A stretch of DNA of 64,000 nucleotides from Pseudoruegeria sp. SK021 (GCF_002119405.1 NZ_MTBG01000017.1:1-64000), one strand, 5' to 3'; positions 1-8,790 are shown, counted from the first letter of the stretch. Notes: generated by a model from the letters alone, not told the origin. Numbers and translations: made by a program.

Positions 1-68
1 GTTGCGGCTGTCACTTGCTTAGTGCACCGACGAGCCGCCAATTCTTGGGCCGACATTCATTTAAAGTC

Positions 69-106
69 GCCGGACCGCAGGCACCGAAGTGCTCGTGCGG
101 TCCGGC
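69..106. terminator. Strong hairpin downstream of hemY
   Basis: An 11-bp perfect stem (GCCGGACCGCA with TGCGGTCCGGC) encloses a second small stem GCAC/GTGC with a CGAA loop. It begins 12 bases past the hemY stop and would also serve a plus-strand gene lying left of the window, where it is followed by ATTGTTTT. Probably a bidirectional terminator; the T run is short on the minus side. Bases 1-68 hold nothing I can support. Confidence 0.5.
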
Positions 107-118
107 ATTGTTTTCAGG

Positions 119-1600
119 TTAGCTTGCTGTGCGTTGCGGGTCTGTCTCGTCCGCGACGTCTGCCACAGGTGCGCCGTCGATCACACCATCAGAGTCCACA
201 TCCGGCACCGGGTTCGGGGCCATTTCGCGGCCCACGATCAACGGCAGCATGAAGGCAGAGTTGCCCTGCATGGTGTCGCTTTCAGGTGCCTGCTTCCAAC
301 TCAGCGTATCGAACCCATCACACCGGATACAGATTGCCTGCCAGTCACCATGCGGCTGACCACAATTCTCACACAGCCATTGTGGTCCGCGCGGCGCAGT
401 CAGGGCCTTAGCCAGCCATGCCTTGACGGTGCTGTCATCGCTGCCTTCACCCCGTTCAATCGCCGCCATGAGGGTCAGCGCCCGCGCACTGGGATCGGTC
501 GTCGGCAGATCGCCAAGCGCCTTTCGCGCGCCGGGGAAGTTCTCGGCGGCCAATTCCAGTTCGGCTGCCAGCATCCGGGTTTCCGGGTGCACCGGGTTTT
601 TGCCGATGAGCGCGCCGAACCGTTTGATCCGGTCGGTCGGCGTTTCGTCGGGGGCGATGGCCGCAAAGGCGGCCGCGAGATCGGGGTGCGGATCCGCCGC
701 CCAGGCCACCTTGATGGCTTTCGCGGCGTTGTTGGGCTTGCCCATTTCGACATAGGCCTTGGCCGCCAGAACCGCTGCGGGGACCAAGGTCGGCGACAGG
801 CGGTCCGCCTCGATGGCCTCGTCATGGGCGGCGGTCAGATCGCCCTCGGCATAGCGCTTGCGCGCATCGGCCAGCGCCAGAACCGCATCGCGCCGCTTGT
901 GCAGGTCACGCGGCAGGTTGCCGTATTTCAACTTTGCCCCCAGTGTTTTGCGGGCGCCCTTCCAGTTCTCATTCTTGGCCTGAAGCCGTAGCAGCATATC
1001 GGAATTGTCGGCGTGACGTGGCCGCAGAACAAACGCCTTCTCGGCCAATTTCAGCGCCGTCTCGGTGTCGCCGCTGTCCAGCTTTTGCTGCATCAGGCCG
1101 CGGACCCCGACAAACCGGGTTTTTTCATTATCGAGAAGCTTCTTATAAGCCTCGGTTGCCGCATTCTTGTCGCCGGCCATTTCTGCGGCCTGCGCCTTGA
1201 TCAGATTGGTCAGTTCAGGCCGACCCAAAAGCTTTTCGGCTTTATTGGCCTTTATAACCGCCTCTTTGCCTTCGCCTGCGGCCAGCGCCATGATCCCGTC
1301 GCTGAGGGCGGTGAAGCCGCGCCGTTCGCGATTGCGCGCGAAATAGCGGGTGATCGCGGTTTCATCGCCCGCGACAAAATGCAGAACCGCAAGGGACAGC
1401 CCCAGTAGTTTCAGGAACAACCAGACGACGACCAGCAACAGGATGACCGCAACCACCGCCTGTACCGGGCCTAGGGTGAATTCTGTATTGGCGATGGCGA
1501 TGGTCAGACCCTCGCCATTCTCCAGCAGATACTCGACCCCGAAAATAAGGCCGGCCACGACGGCCACAAAGAGAAGGATCTTCAATAGGGACAACAGCAT
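119..1600 (-). CDS. hemY: HemY-family membrane protein (TPR-type)
   Basis: A 493-residue protein of the HemY N-terminal-domain family, found beside haem-synthesis genes in proteobacteria; its biochemical role is not settled. Two hydrophobic segments (about residues 3-22 and 40-66) anchor it in the inner membrane, and the rest is helical TPR-like repeat. Around residues 400-425 there is a pair of CxxC motifs (CENC and CIRC) that look like a rubredoxin-type zinc ribbon, which is not obligatory in the family and may be an alphaproteobacterial addition. It follows mic60 by 10 bases, as the last gene of hemD-mic60-hemY. The start ATG is preceded by GGAG-type sequence from the end of mic60. Function as a haem-pathway or membrane-organising partner is inferred from context. 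Confidence 0.88.
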   Translation of the reverse strand: MLLSLLKILLFVAVVAGLIFGVEYLLENGEGLTIAIANTEFTLGPVQAVVAVILLLVVVWLFLKLLGLSLAVLHFVAGDETAITRYFARNRERRGFTALSDGIMALAAGEGKEAVIKANKAEKLLGRPELTNLIKAQAAEMAGDKNAATEAYKKLLDNEKTRFVGVRGLMQQKLDSGDTETALKLAEKAFVLRPRHADNSDMLLRLQAKNENWKGARKTLGAKLKYGNLPRDLHKRRDAVLALADARKRYAEGDLTAAHDEAIEADRLSPTLVPAAVLAAKAYVEMGKPNNAAKAIKVAWAADPHPDLAAAFAAIAPDETPTDRIKRFGALIGKNPVHPETRMLAAELELAAENFPGARKALGDLPTTDPSARALTLMAAIERGEGSDDSTVKAWLAKALTAPRGPQWLCENCGQPHGDWQAICIRCDGFDTLSWKQAPESDTMQGNSAFMLPLIVGREMAPNPVPDVDSDGVIDGAPVADVADETDPQRTAS

Positions 1601-1610
1601 GGGAGACTCC

Positions 1611-3167
1611 TCAGTTGGCCAACAGGGTTTGAGTCAGGTCTTTGGCCGCAGATGTTGCGGCCAAACGGGTCTGGGCCTGACTGACCCATGTGGCCAGCGC
1701 CTGCTGACCGGATTGCGGAAGCTGGCCGATTTCGGTCAGCGTGGTCTCTAGTTCGGCCTTGTCCAACGACGCTTCCGCTCGGGACAGGATCGCGTCGGGA
1801 TCATCGCCCTCGCGCGGTGCCAGTGACCTGATCCCAGCTTGGGTGCGCAGAAACGCACCGATCCGCGACACCGAATCTTCGGTACCAGCTTGTTCCCGGA
1901 TTGCGGCATCCAATGCGGTGCGCGCTGCGGCAGGAAAGCTGGCCTGAAGTGCTGACATTGAAGCGACGCCCGCTTCGGCGTTCTGGGTCAAGACATCTGG
2001 AATAGGCGTGTCACCTTCGCCCAGCACCGAAAGGGCGCTGGTGAAAGAGGTGCCTTGTTCTAACGATGCGTTCAGCCGGGTGACCGCTTCGCGGACCGCA
2101 GCGGCACGGGCCGAGGCTTCGGCTTCCGATTGCAGCGATGTGGCGCGCTGTTCGATCTCGGCCATTTCGTCCTGCGCCGATTTGGCGGTCTCTTCCAAAG
2201 CCGCCGCAGCCTCTGCGTTCAGACTTTTTTGTGCATCGAGCGAAGCACGCAATTGCTCAAGTTCACGCTCATAAGCGTCGAACGCCGCCTTCGCGGCCTC
2301 AGAGCTTTCCACGAGGGGCCGTTTTTCAACTGCGGTCAGCCGATCGTCGACTGACCCGAGACGGGTTTCGACCTCGGTCAGTTGCGTTCCCACATCGCCG
2401 AGGCGATTATCCAGCTTGGCAATCGTACCTGCCACGGTGTCGAACCGGGTGGACATGTCGCCAAACTGTGACTTGAGCTGGTCGGTCAGCGCCGAGAATT
2501 GGCCTTCGATGGAACTGGTATCAGCGGGCTTCGCGATTGTGGTCGCGATTTCGTCCAGACGCTTGTCCAATGTCGCCAGCTGGCTTGCTTGTTGCGCCAT
2601 CGCTGCGTCGATCTCAGCCTGATTGTTTCCGAAGCCTCCGGTCAATTGCGCGGCGCCAAAACCAAGGCCTGCCGCGATCAAACCGCCCAGCAGCGCCGGG
2701 ACAAAGCCGCCGCCGGACTTTTCAGCCGCTGCCGGTGGGGCCGCGACTGGATATTGGGGGGACTCATCTGTGGAATCTTGGGGTGTTGCATCGACGGTGT
2801 CGTCAGGCGCAATCGGCGCGGCCTCGGTCGCTGCGCTGTCTTCTTCGGCTTTGACATCAGCCGGGTCCGACACATCGCTGGCTCTGTCCCACGGCGCAGG
2901 GTCGGTGTCTTCAATCGGCGTGTCTGATGGTTCCCCGATGATCACCGCATCTTCGACCACATCGACGCCGCCTGTCATCGGTTCGAACGCTGGATCGGAC
3001 ACCGTTTCGCCGTCAGGATTATCCTCGGGAACCGGGGACTCCGTGAGATCCGTGTGCGCGGGATCCGTAAGGTTCGTGTGGGGCGCGGCATCTGTTTGTC
3101 CGTCGTCGCCCTCGTGTCTGATCCCGGTCGCATCCTTTGGATCAGAGTTTTTTTTCCTGGAATTCAA
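1611..3167 (-). CDS. Mitofilin/Mic60 homologue
   Basis: A 518-residue bacterial mitofilin-type protein (COG4223). The N-terminal 150 residues are acidic, low in complexity and rich in Asp, Pro and Thr. One transmembrane segment with many glycines lies near residues 153-178. It is followed by a long alpha-helical, coiled-coil region (about 185-370, with periodic ATLDKRLDEI-type heptads) and a C-terminal mitofilin signature domain. In mitochondria Mic60 shapes crista junctions, and alphaproteobacterial homologues shape intracytoplasmic membranes. The start I accept is TTG at 3167, preceded by AGGG eight bases upstream; an ATG within the acidic region is not better placed. It sits between hemD (47-base gap) and hemY (10-base gap), the arrangement known for alphaproteobacterial mic60. 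Confidence 0.85.
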   Translation of the reverse strand: MNSRKKNSDPKDATGIRHEGDDGQTDAAPHTNLTDPAHTDLTESPVPEDNPDGETVSDPAFEPMTGGVDVVEDAVIIGEPSDTPIEDTDPAPWDRASDVSDPADVKAEEDSAATEAAPIAPDDTVDATPQDSTDESPQYPVAAPPAAAEKSGGGFVPALLGGLIAAGLGFGAAQLTGGFGNNQAEIDAAMAQQASQLATLDKRLDEIATTIAKPADTSSIEGQFSALTDQLKSQFGDMSTRFDTVAGTIAKLDNRLGDVGTQLTEVETRLGSVDDRLTAVEKRPLVESSEAAKAAFDAYERELEQLRASLDAQKSLNAEAAAALEETAKSAQDEMAEIEQRATSLQSEAEASARAAAVREAVTRLNASLEQGTSFTSALSVLGEGDTPIPDVLTQNAEAGVASMSALQASFPAAARTALDAAIREQAGTEDSVSRIGAFLRTQAGIRSLAPREGDDPDAILSRAEASLDKAELETTLTEIGQLPQSGQQALATWVSQAQTRLAATSAAKDLTQTLLAN

Positions 3168-3214
3168 ACCGGCATCCCTTCCATATCGTTATAACGACCT
3201 TAGCCCTAGCGGCC

Positions 3215-3937
3215 CTATCTCTCAAGCCGACTTGCACCGTCGCGCAAACCGATGAGCGAGGTCAGCATGGAGGCGCCATCTGGTTGCGCCGCCACGTCGA
3301 TTCGGGCCGTGTGAAGTTTCTGTAATGACACTGCAACAGCTGGGCTGATCGCTGCAATTTGCAAAAGCGCGCGGGCAGGGACAAGGGCGGGTAGCAGCAA
3401 GGTCGCCGTTCGTGGCGAAAAAACCGGCAAAAGCACTGGCGCTGGCTCGGACAGCAGGTCGTGAGCCGCCTTTGATAGCGGGTATTCGAGCTGATCATAG
3501 ATCACTTGCGTGCGCACAGGGATGCCGCGTTGCGTCAGCACGCCTTTTATGTCCCCGGCTACCGTTACACCGTGAACATGCAGCAATGGCCCGTGCGTGG
3601 GGGCTGCAGCGATCTGATTGGCCAAGGCTTCTGCACCGCCGGTGCCCTGTGTGGCGCGAAACCCAATCTGGCGGGCCACATCGGCTGTGCGTGGTCCGAC
3701 ACAATAGGCTGGCAGACTTCGGTCGTGGGACAGCGCCGCAAATGCACGCACCCCATTTTCGGAGGTGAAAATCAGGCCAGTCAGACCGGTCAGGTCGATC
3801 TTGGTCCGGCGTGGAACTATCTTAAGAACCGGAGAGATGACGATCTGCATCTGCGGGCCGAACACCCGCTGACACGTCTGTGCAAACCGCTCAGACTGAG
3901 CTTGGGGGCGGGTTATCAGCAAACGGTCGGCTTGCAT
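3215..3937 (-). CDS. hemD: Uroporphyrinogen-III synthase
   Basis: A 240-residue protein of the HemD family, which closes and rearranges hydroxymethylbilane to uroporphyrinogen III in the tetrapyrrole pathway. Sequence signs are the N-terminal LLITRPQAQSERFA segment, GLIFTSENGVRAFA near residues 54-67 and a C-terminal domain with the LPVFSPRTATLL stretch (Ser-Pro-Arg-Ser-like). These family features are diffuse because HemD is poorly conserved, but length and the neighbours mic60 and hemY support the call. It is divergent from tsaD with an 86-base intergenic region. No hemC is seen beside it. Confidence 0.85.
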   Translation of the reverse strand: MQADRLLITRPQAQSERFAQTCQRVFGPQMQIVISPVLKIVPRRTKIDLTGLTGLIFTSENGVRAFAALSHDRSLPAYCVGPRTADVARQIGFRATQGTGGAEALANQIAAAPTHGPLLHVHGVTVAGDIKGVLTQRGIPVRTQVIYDQLEYPLSKAAHDLLSEPAPVLLPVFSPRTATLLLPALVPARALLQIAAISPAVAVSLQKLHTARIDVAAQPDGASMLTSLIGLRDGASRLER

Positions 3938-4023
3938 GGGGCGGGTCCTGCGGTTGTGCGACGCTCAGGGCGGTGATAGCTCGCAACCTGCACGGACACA
4001 GATAGAAAACGCAAGACGCGCTG

Positions 4024-5121
4024 ATGACGGACACATTGACCATTCTCGGGCTGGAAAGCAGTTGCGACGACACCGGCGCGGCCGTGGTGCGCCACACGCC
4101 GGGGGCTCCGCCCGAGATTCTGTCGAATGTCATCATGGGCCAAGATGCGCTGCATGCCGCCTTCGGTGGGGTGGTGCCCGAGTTGGCGGCGCGGGCGCAT
4201 GTTGAAAAGCTGGACCTTGCGGTGGAACAGGCGCTGGACGCGGCAGGTGTCGGTCTGGACCGGATTGATGCCGTGGCAGTGACCGCTGGACCTGGGCTGA
4301 TCGGCGGCGTTTTGTCTGGCGTGATGTGCGCCAAAGGGATCGCAGCCGGGGCTAGTCTTCCGCTGATCGGTGTGAACCATTTGGCCGGTCACGCCTTGAC
4401 CCCGCGCCTCACCGACGGGCTGGAATTTCCGTATCTGATGCTGTTGGTGTCCGGCGGGCATTGCCAGTTTCTTCTGGTGAATGGACCCGAGAAATTCACC
4501 CGTCTCGGCGGTACAATTGACGATGCACCGGGGGAAGCCTTTGACAAAACCGCGCGCTTGCTTGGGTTGACCCAGCCCGGTGGACCGGCGGTCGAAGCGG
4601 CTGCGAAAAGCGGCGACGTCAAACGCTTTGTCTTTCCGCGGCCGATGCTGGACCGGCCCGGTTGTGATCTGTCGTTCTCGGGCTTGAAAACTGCGGTCTT
4701 GCGCACCCGAGATGCCTTGGTCCGCGATCAGGGCGGGCTGTTCGCGCAGGACCGCGCCGATCTGTGCGCCGGTTTCCAAGCCGCAGTTGCCGATGTGCTG
4801 ACCGAAAAGACCCGGCGCGCTCTGACCCTTTATCTAGAGTCGCAGCCATCCCATCCCGCCTTGGCCGTGGCGGGCGGCGTTGCGGCGAACCAATACCTAC
4901 GATCAGCCCTGTCTGAGCTTGCCGAGGCGCATGGCGTGCGCTTTACCGCGCCCCCGCTTGCGTTATGCACTGACAATGCCGCCATGATCGCGTGGGCTGG
5001 ACTCGAACGGTATCGCGCAGGCGGACGGGACGACATGACCTTGGCGGCGCGCCCCCGTTGGCCATTGGATACGCACAGCCCGGCGCTGCTTGGGTCGGGA
5101 AAAAAAGGGCCGAAATCTTAA
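4024..5121 (+). CDS. tsaD: tRNA N6-adenosine threonylcarbamoyltransferase
   Basis: A 365-residue protein that transfers the threonylcarbamoyl group to A37 of ANN-decoding tRNAs, acting with TsaB and TsaE in the cytoplasm. The N terminus [13 protein letters not shown] and the metal-binding NHLAGH motif (His119, His123) are diagnostic of the ASKHA-fold TsaD/Kae1 family, and SGGHCQF and [12 protein letters not shown] are also present. Length is slightly over the usual 340-360 residues because of a C-terminal tail ending GKKGPKS. The ATG is close behind a weak ribosome site. It is divergent from hemD, and the next gene (YciI) starts 78 bases later. Confidence 0.95.
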   Translation: MTDTLTILGLESSCDDTGAAVVRHTPGAPPEILSNVIMGQDALHAAFGGVVPELAARAHVEKLDLAVEQALDAAGVGLDRIDAVAVTAGPGLIGGVLSGVMCAKGIAAGASLPLIGVNHLAGHALTPRLTDGLEFPYLMLLVSGGHCQFLLVNGPEKFTRLGGTIDDAPGEAFDKTARLLGLTQPGGPAVEAAAKSGDVKRFVFPRPMLDRPGCDLSFSGLKTAVLRTRDALVRDQGGLFAQDRADLCAGFQAAVADVLTEKTRRALTLYLESQPSHPALAVAGGVAANQYLRSALSELAEAHGVRFTAPPLALCTDNAAMIAWAGLERYRAGGRDDMTLAARPRWPLDTHSPALLGSGKKGPKS

Positions 5122-5199
5122 TCGGACTCAACTTTGTCTTGCCGGGACGCCGGGCCTTGTTAGGGTCCGGCCGACGGACCACCACCAAAGGAAGTTTCG

Positions 5200-5472
5200 A
5201 TGTTTTATGCTGTTATCGGCCACGACAAGCCCGGCGCCCTTGAAGTGCGCAAGGCCAATCGCCCGGATCACGTCGCCTATCTCAAGTCATCGGGCGTCGT
5301 GATGCAGGCAGGCCCACTTCTGGATGCAGAAGGTGAAATGAACGGATCTCTCGTGATCTTGGACGTGGCCAGTGCCGCCGAGGCCGAGGCATGGGTCGCC
5401 GCGGATCCCTACGGGAAAGTCGGTTTGTTCGACAGCATTAGCGTCCTGCCGTGGAACCGGGTGATCGGGTGA
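5200..5472 (+). CDS. YciI family protein
   Basis: A 90-residue YciI-type protein with a ferredoxin-like fold. The sequence shows the family pattern: an N-terminal strand YAVIGHDKPGAL, an RPDHVAYLKSSG helix carrying the conserved His, and AEAWVAADPYGKVGLF near the end with the Asp-Pro-Tyr typical of the family. Members are implicated in small-molecule or dienelactone-like reactions but most have no defined substrate. The start has AAGGAAG eight bases upstream. It follows tsaD in the same direction and may be co-transcribed. Confidence 0.85.
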   Translation: MFYAVIGHDKPGALEVRKANRPDHVAYLKSSGVVMQAGPLLDAEGEMNGSLVILDVASAAEAEAWVAADPYGKVGLFDSISVLPWNRVIG

Positions 5473-5586
5473 TGCCTGCCTCTTGGGTGTAAAAAACCGA
5501 TCCGAAACGGAGGCAATCGGGATGCCGGGTCCAGAGGCCCGGCTCCATCGGCGCAATCCGCGGCGACCTTTGTCGGAATGCTCTGG

Positions 5587-6009
5587 CTAAGAGGGCGCAT
5601 CGCCTCCCAAGGAACATATTACTGCCCACTCGTCTTCCGTCACAGGCTGGACCGACAGCCGTGAGTTTGTCACCAGAACCATCTCTGAAAGCCGCGGATC
5701 GGATTTGATTTGCTGCAGCGACACAGGTGTTGCCAACGTCCGAACTGCTTTGATGTCAACGCACTCCCATCGCTCATCATCGGTCGTGCTGTCGGGGTGG
5801 GCTTCGGCGATGATCTGGACGACACCAACTACGGCCTTCTCTTTTTGCGAGAGGTAAAAGAAGCCGAGGTCGCCGATCCGCATCTGGCGCATGAAATTGC
5901 GCGCTTGGTAATTGCGGACGCCGCTCCACTCTTCCCCCGCGTCGCCTTTTGCTCGTTGTTGGTCCCAAGACCAAGTGGTCGTTTCACTTTTGAAAAGCCA
6001 AAAATTCAC
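5587..6009 (-). CDS. EVE domain-containing protein
   Basis: A 140-residue EVE-domain protein (PUA-like fold), a family thought to bind modified bases in nucleic acids. The sequence begins NFWLFKSETTTWSW and contains WSGVRNYQARNFMRQM and GDLGFFYLS, which are typical. I chose the GTG at 6009 because GGAGG lies six bases upstream and the family normally starts just before NFWLFKSE; a longer reading frame from ATG at 6030 lacks such a site. It converges on the YciI gene. Binding of a modified base is inferred from the family only. Confidence 0.85.
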   Translation of the reverse strand: MNFWLFKSETTTWSWDQQRAKGDAGEEWSGVRNYQARNFMRQMRIGDLGFFYLSQKEKAVVGVVQIIAEAHPDSTTDDERWECVDIKAVRTLATPVSLQQIKSDPRLSEMVLVTNSRLSVQPVTEDEWAVICSLGGDAPS

Positions 6010-6482
6010 GGTCACCCTCCGCCGGTTCAAGATCAGCGATCAAATAACAGAGCCTTGATCGAAGGAACACCGTGGGGTTTTAGGAAGGAACGTGAGACAT
6101 GTGGTGAGGTTCTGACGGGCCGGGTTCTCGCAGCCCCATTGTGATCATGATCGCTCCGACGTTTCCAGTTGTTGATTCGGCCCAGCCGCAGTCTGGCGAG
6201 AGCTTTGGGCGACAAAAGCCCTCCGTTGACGCCGACGATTCATGCTGGGCATGGCAATTCACGCCGATTGGCGCGCCGTCAAGATGTCGACGGCCACCTA
6301 GCCGGACTCAACCGGCGCGATGATCGTTTCGGTCATCGTCGGCTTTCTCTGCGGTGTGGTTTGTTGAAATATCATTGGGCGGACCGAAGTGCCGACTTTA
6401 ACCAGCGGCCATGCCCCTTCTTCGTCCGCGGCTGTATGGAATCCAGTTTATGAAGATGTGCGCCTTCGGTGCAACTTTGCAA
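6010..6482. other. Intergenic region without a convincing gene
   Basis: About 470 bases separate the EVE gene from the tRNA promoter. Short open frames exist on both strands, but none has a ribosome site, recognisable protein features or coding character. I see no repeats or hairpins worth naming. It may be decayed sequence next to the tRNA-associated island. Confidence 0.5.
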
Positions 6483-6511
6483 TTGCGACCCGCTTAGTCA
6501 GTCGGTATATG
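6483..6511 (+). promoter_or_regulatory. Putative sigma-70 promoter of tRNA-Arg
   Basis: TTGCGA (6483-6488) and TATATG (6506-6511) are separated by exactly 17 bases, and the tRNA begins 9 bases after the -10 box. This would give a leader of only about three bases. Position and spacing support it; there is no other evidence. Confidence 0.5.
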
Positions 6512-6520
6512 CATCCAAAG

Positions 6521-6597
<77 letters not shown>

Positions 6598-6686
6598 TCA
6601 AATTTGTGTAAATATAAGATTTTTAACAAAAAATTGATTTTTGATCGATTGCGTCCCCCCGGTAATTCCCCCTTCTCCACCCGATA

Positions 6687-6890
6687 CTATAGATCTGTCA
6701 GAGTATAAGGTCCGTGCATGTCCCAAGATGAACCATATCTGGCGATGAATTCTGAGTTCACAATTGCGGCCAAGGCATCGCGTTTGGCGGTGAGACGGTG
6801 ATAGGTCCGCCAATGCATCCCCTTCGGCTTTCCCCATCCGGATCCTTCTAGGACTCCACCTGGCCAGCCCAGCTTGTCGCGGAACGCGTA
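6687..6890 (-). pseudogene. C-terminal gene fragment cut by the IS21 element
   Basis: A 67-residue open stretch ends in TAG at 6687-6689 and runs up to the left end of the insertion sequence, with no start codon of its own. The reading KLGWPGGVLEGSGWGKPKG followed by MHWRTYHRL resembles, from memory, the tail of an uncharacterised alphaproteobacterial zinc-ribbon protein family often found in variable regions. The upstream part of that gene is not found on the far side of the element, so the gene is broken and probably partly deleted. It was identified by reading the minus strand directly. Confidence 0.55.
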
Positions 6891-6891
6891 C

Positions 6892-6941
6892 TGTTGATTG
6901 TCACTGAGAACTGACCCAGCTTTGTTACTGAGATTTGACCC
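6892..6941 (+). repeat. IS21 left terminal repeats
   Basis: The outer repeat occupies 6892-6919 and is an exact inverted copy of 9656-9683. A second, imperfect copy (TTGTTACTGAGATTTGACCC) follows at 6922-6941. Multiple terminal repeats are the expected transposase-binding sites of IS21 elements. Confidence 0.85.
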
Positions 6942-7394
6942 GCCCGAATGTTATGGTTGCTGCTTCATGGCTGGGTCAATGCTGTTTTCTCCTTGCGCTT
7001 TTGTGTCGTGTTTTCTGAACTGGCTTTGAAGCGATAGCTGTCATGGCCGGTCTCTAGGATGTGACACCGGTGGGTGAGTCGATCGAGCAAGGCGGTGGTC
7101 ATTTTGGCGTCTCCGAACACCGCGGCCCATTCGCTGAAGCTCAGATTGGTCGTGATGATGACACTGGTGCGCTCGTAGAGTTTGCTGAGCAGATGGAACA
7201 GCAGTGCGCCGCCCGGTGAACTGAACGGCAGGTATCCAAGCTCGTCGAGGATTACCAAATCGGTCTTAACCAGCGCCTCGGCGATCTTTCCGGCCTTGCC
7301 CTGTGCCTTTTCCTGTTCAAGCGTGTTAACCAACTCGACGGTCGAGAAGACGTGTACCTTCCTTCGGTGATGTTCGATGGCTTGGACCCCAAGT

Positions 7395-7421
7395 GTCCCG
7401 CTGGAGGCGTGCCTCAAGCAC
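7395..7421 (-). repeat. Micro-hairpin insertion copy B (family 1), in istB
   Basis: Read on the minus strand: GTGCT, loop TGA, GGCAC, then ACGCC, spacer TCC, AGCGG, ending GAC. It has the same 27-base layout as the other copies, but the second hairpin is decayed. It lies between the Walker A residues GKSHVA and the LGVQAIEHH segment that normally follows closely, and it shifts the frame. Confidence 0.6.
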
Positions 7422-7659
7422 GACCGCGACATGGCTTTTCCCGGTGCCGGGTCCGCCGATCAGCACAACATTCTCAGCCCTATCCATAAATTCGCAACGA
7501 TGGAGTTGTCGGACCAAGGCTTCATTGATCTCGCTGGCCGCAAAGTCGAAGCCCGACAGATCCTTGTAGGCTGGAAAACGGGCGGCTTTCATGTGGTATG
7601 CGATGGAGCGCACCTCACGTTCGGCCATTTCCGCCTTGAGCAGCTGCGATAGCATCGGC

Positions 7660-7686
7660 GTCGTGCCTGTGGCACGCTTTCAGCGT
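7660..7686 (-). repeat. Micro-hairpin insertion copy A (family 1), in istB
   Basis: Read on the minus strand: ACGCT, loop GAA, AGCGT; then GTGCC, loop ACA, GGCAC; ending GAC. Both stems are perfect five-base pairings and share two bases. It sits where IstB normally reads from FDAA straight to PMLSQLLK. The net gain compared with the remembered sequence is 27 bases. Confidence 0.7.
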
Positions 7687-8017
7687 GACGCAGCGTCGAA
7701 TGCAGGTGCCCTTGTTCCATCAGGTCATTCACGGCATGCGCCATGCCGTACATCTTTAGGCTGCGCAGCATTATGACGATGGCCGCACCAGCAGGATCAT
7801 GACGCATGGCGTTTACCCCCTATCCGCAACCCGTCGTGAGCCGGGCGACATTGGCTTCGGGCTCCTTGCTCAGTAGGAGCGCCGCTGGCGGGGTCACATC
7901 CGGTAGGTCGGTAGGCTTGCCGTCGACCAGCCTGTGCAACAGGTTGAGGATATGTGTTTTGGTCGGGATACCTGCGTCCAGCGCCATTTCCACCGCACAA
8001 AGCACTGCCTGTTCGTG

Positions 8018-8044
8018 ATGCTGAAAGCATGCCGCCGGCATGAC
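8018..8044 (+). repeat. Micro-hairpin insertion copy I (family 1), in istA
   Basis: Read on the plus strand: ATGCT, loop GAA, AGCAT; then ATGCC, loop GCC, GGCAT; ending GAC. Both stems are perfect. It interrupts the LVLQH/HEQAVLCAVE segment of istA in frame, adding nine codons. Compared with copy C the two variable arm bases changed together in all three positions. Confidence 0.72.
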
Positions 8045-8290
8045 GTGTTGCAGAACCAAAGCCAGGACATCGACCATCTCGCGATCGCCGCCCGGGTTCC
8101 GTAGCATCAGGTCCTGAAGTTTGCGGAAGGGATCGGGCATTTCGACGAAAGGCGCACCATTGCGCAGGGCTCCCGGCTTGCGCTGCACCACAGCCAGATA
8201 ATGCCGCCAATCATAGAAGGTGCGCGGCGGCAGGTCATGTGAGCGTTGGATCAACCGCTTATGCTGACACAGGATCTGTCCCTCAGCCGC

Positions 8291-8317
8291 GTCACGCCAT
8301 CGGCGTGCTTTCAGCAC
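8291..8317 (-). repeat. Micro-hairpin insertion copy C (family 1), in istA
   Basis: Read on the minus strand: GTGCT, loop GAA, AGCAC; then ACGCC, loop GAT, GGCGT; ending GAC. Both stems are perfect. It adds nine codons in frame between DRLVVV and AEGQILC of istA. Orientation relative to istA is opposite to copy I. Confidence 0.72.
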
Positions 8318-8390
8318 GACCACCAGCCGGTCGGGATAGATCCGTAGGCTGACGGGGCGGTTCGCAAAAGAGGCCGGAACGCTATAGCCT

Positions 8391-8432
8391 TGCGTCGGAG
8401 AAACGATTCCCCGGATCGTTTCTTGATCCTCC
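8391..8432. repeat. Hairpin insertion copy G (unassigned), in istA
   Basis: A nine-base stem, AGAAACGAT (8399-8407) with ATCGTTTCT (8415-8423), encloses TCCCCGG. An alternative stem, GGATC with GATCC, shares one arm. It interrupts the istA segment FEH/YSVPASFANRPVSL in frame with about 14 extra codons. The shared-arm design resembles family 1, but the bases differ. Insert limits are approximate. Confidence 0.55.
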
Positions 8433-8666
8433 TCATGTTCGAAGCTGATCAGGCAGGTCTGCGACACGCGTTTACTCTGTTCGACAAAGCCATCGAATGC
8501 GGGCGGCAAGGACATCAGTGACGATTTTTCCGCTACCCAGACCTCAGCGATACTACCGGGCAATGTCCCGTGCGCTGTCTCTGCCAGAGCGCCAGACAGC
8601 GCTCCTCAAGCCAATCATTCAGCTCATCAAGGGTCGCGAAGGCAGGCATGACTTGCCAGAAACGTC

Positions 8667-8693
8667 GTGCTGCAAGCACGCCTTTGGCGTGAT
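8667..8693 (+). repeat. Micro-hairpin insertion copy D (family 1), in istA
   Basis: Read on the plus strand: GTGCT, loop GCA, AGCAC; then ACGCC, loop TTT, GGCGT; ending GAT. Both stems are perfect. It lies in istA between GQVEKNVRDAR and RFWQ. The istA product gains about 17 codons here: nine from this copy and eight from the 8-bp tandem repeat that follows it. Confidence 0.72.
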
Positions 8694-8717
8694 GGCGTGA
8701 TGGCGTGATGGCGTGAT
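8686..8717 (+). repeat. GGCGTGAT tandem repeat, four copies
   Basis: Four perfect head-to-tail copies of GGCGTGAT overlap the last eight bases of micro-hairpin copy D. The first copy belongs to the hairpin element, and the three extra copies add 24 bases, so the istA frame is kept. Confidence 0.85.
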
Positions 8718-8754
8718 GGCGCGCATCGCGGACGTTCTTCTCCACCTGGCCGCT

Positions 8755-8790
8755 CGCCATTGTTCTTGAACCAATGGCGCACAACGGCTC
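8755..8790. repeat. Micro-hairpin insertion copy E (family 2), in istA
   Basis: An eight-base stem, CGCCATTG (8755-8762) with CAATGGCG (8772-8779), contains an inner GTTC/GAAC stem, followed by CACAAC. It separates GW from GQVEKN of istA with about 12 extra codons, in frame. It is closely similar to copy F. The right limit is approximate. Confidence 0.62.

Larger units (their letters stand above)
6965..7807 (-). pseudogene. istB: istB, IS21 helper ATPase (broken)
   Basis: Remnant of the AAA+ transposition helper. It starts at ATG 7807 (MRHDPAGAAIVIML), shows the Walker A motif [11 protein letters not shown] and the Walker B region [13 protein letters not shown], and ends [21 protein letters not shown]-like at 6965. 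Continuity is lost in three places: a one-base deletion near 7710, a 27-bp insertion at 7660-7686 and another near 7395-7421 that also shifts the frame. The remaining length of 843 bases exceeds the usual gene by roughly the size of two insertions. Not functional as read. Confidence 0.88.

Noticed and set aside
6169-6453. 94-codon plus-strand frame before tRNA-Arg
   Set aside because: No ribosome site, Arg-rich shadow-like composition and no recognisable features.
7820-8563. Open frame in the IS21 region as an independent gene
   Set aside because: It is the frame-shifted C-terminal part of istA, not a separate gene.
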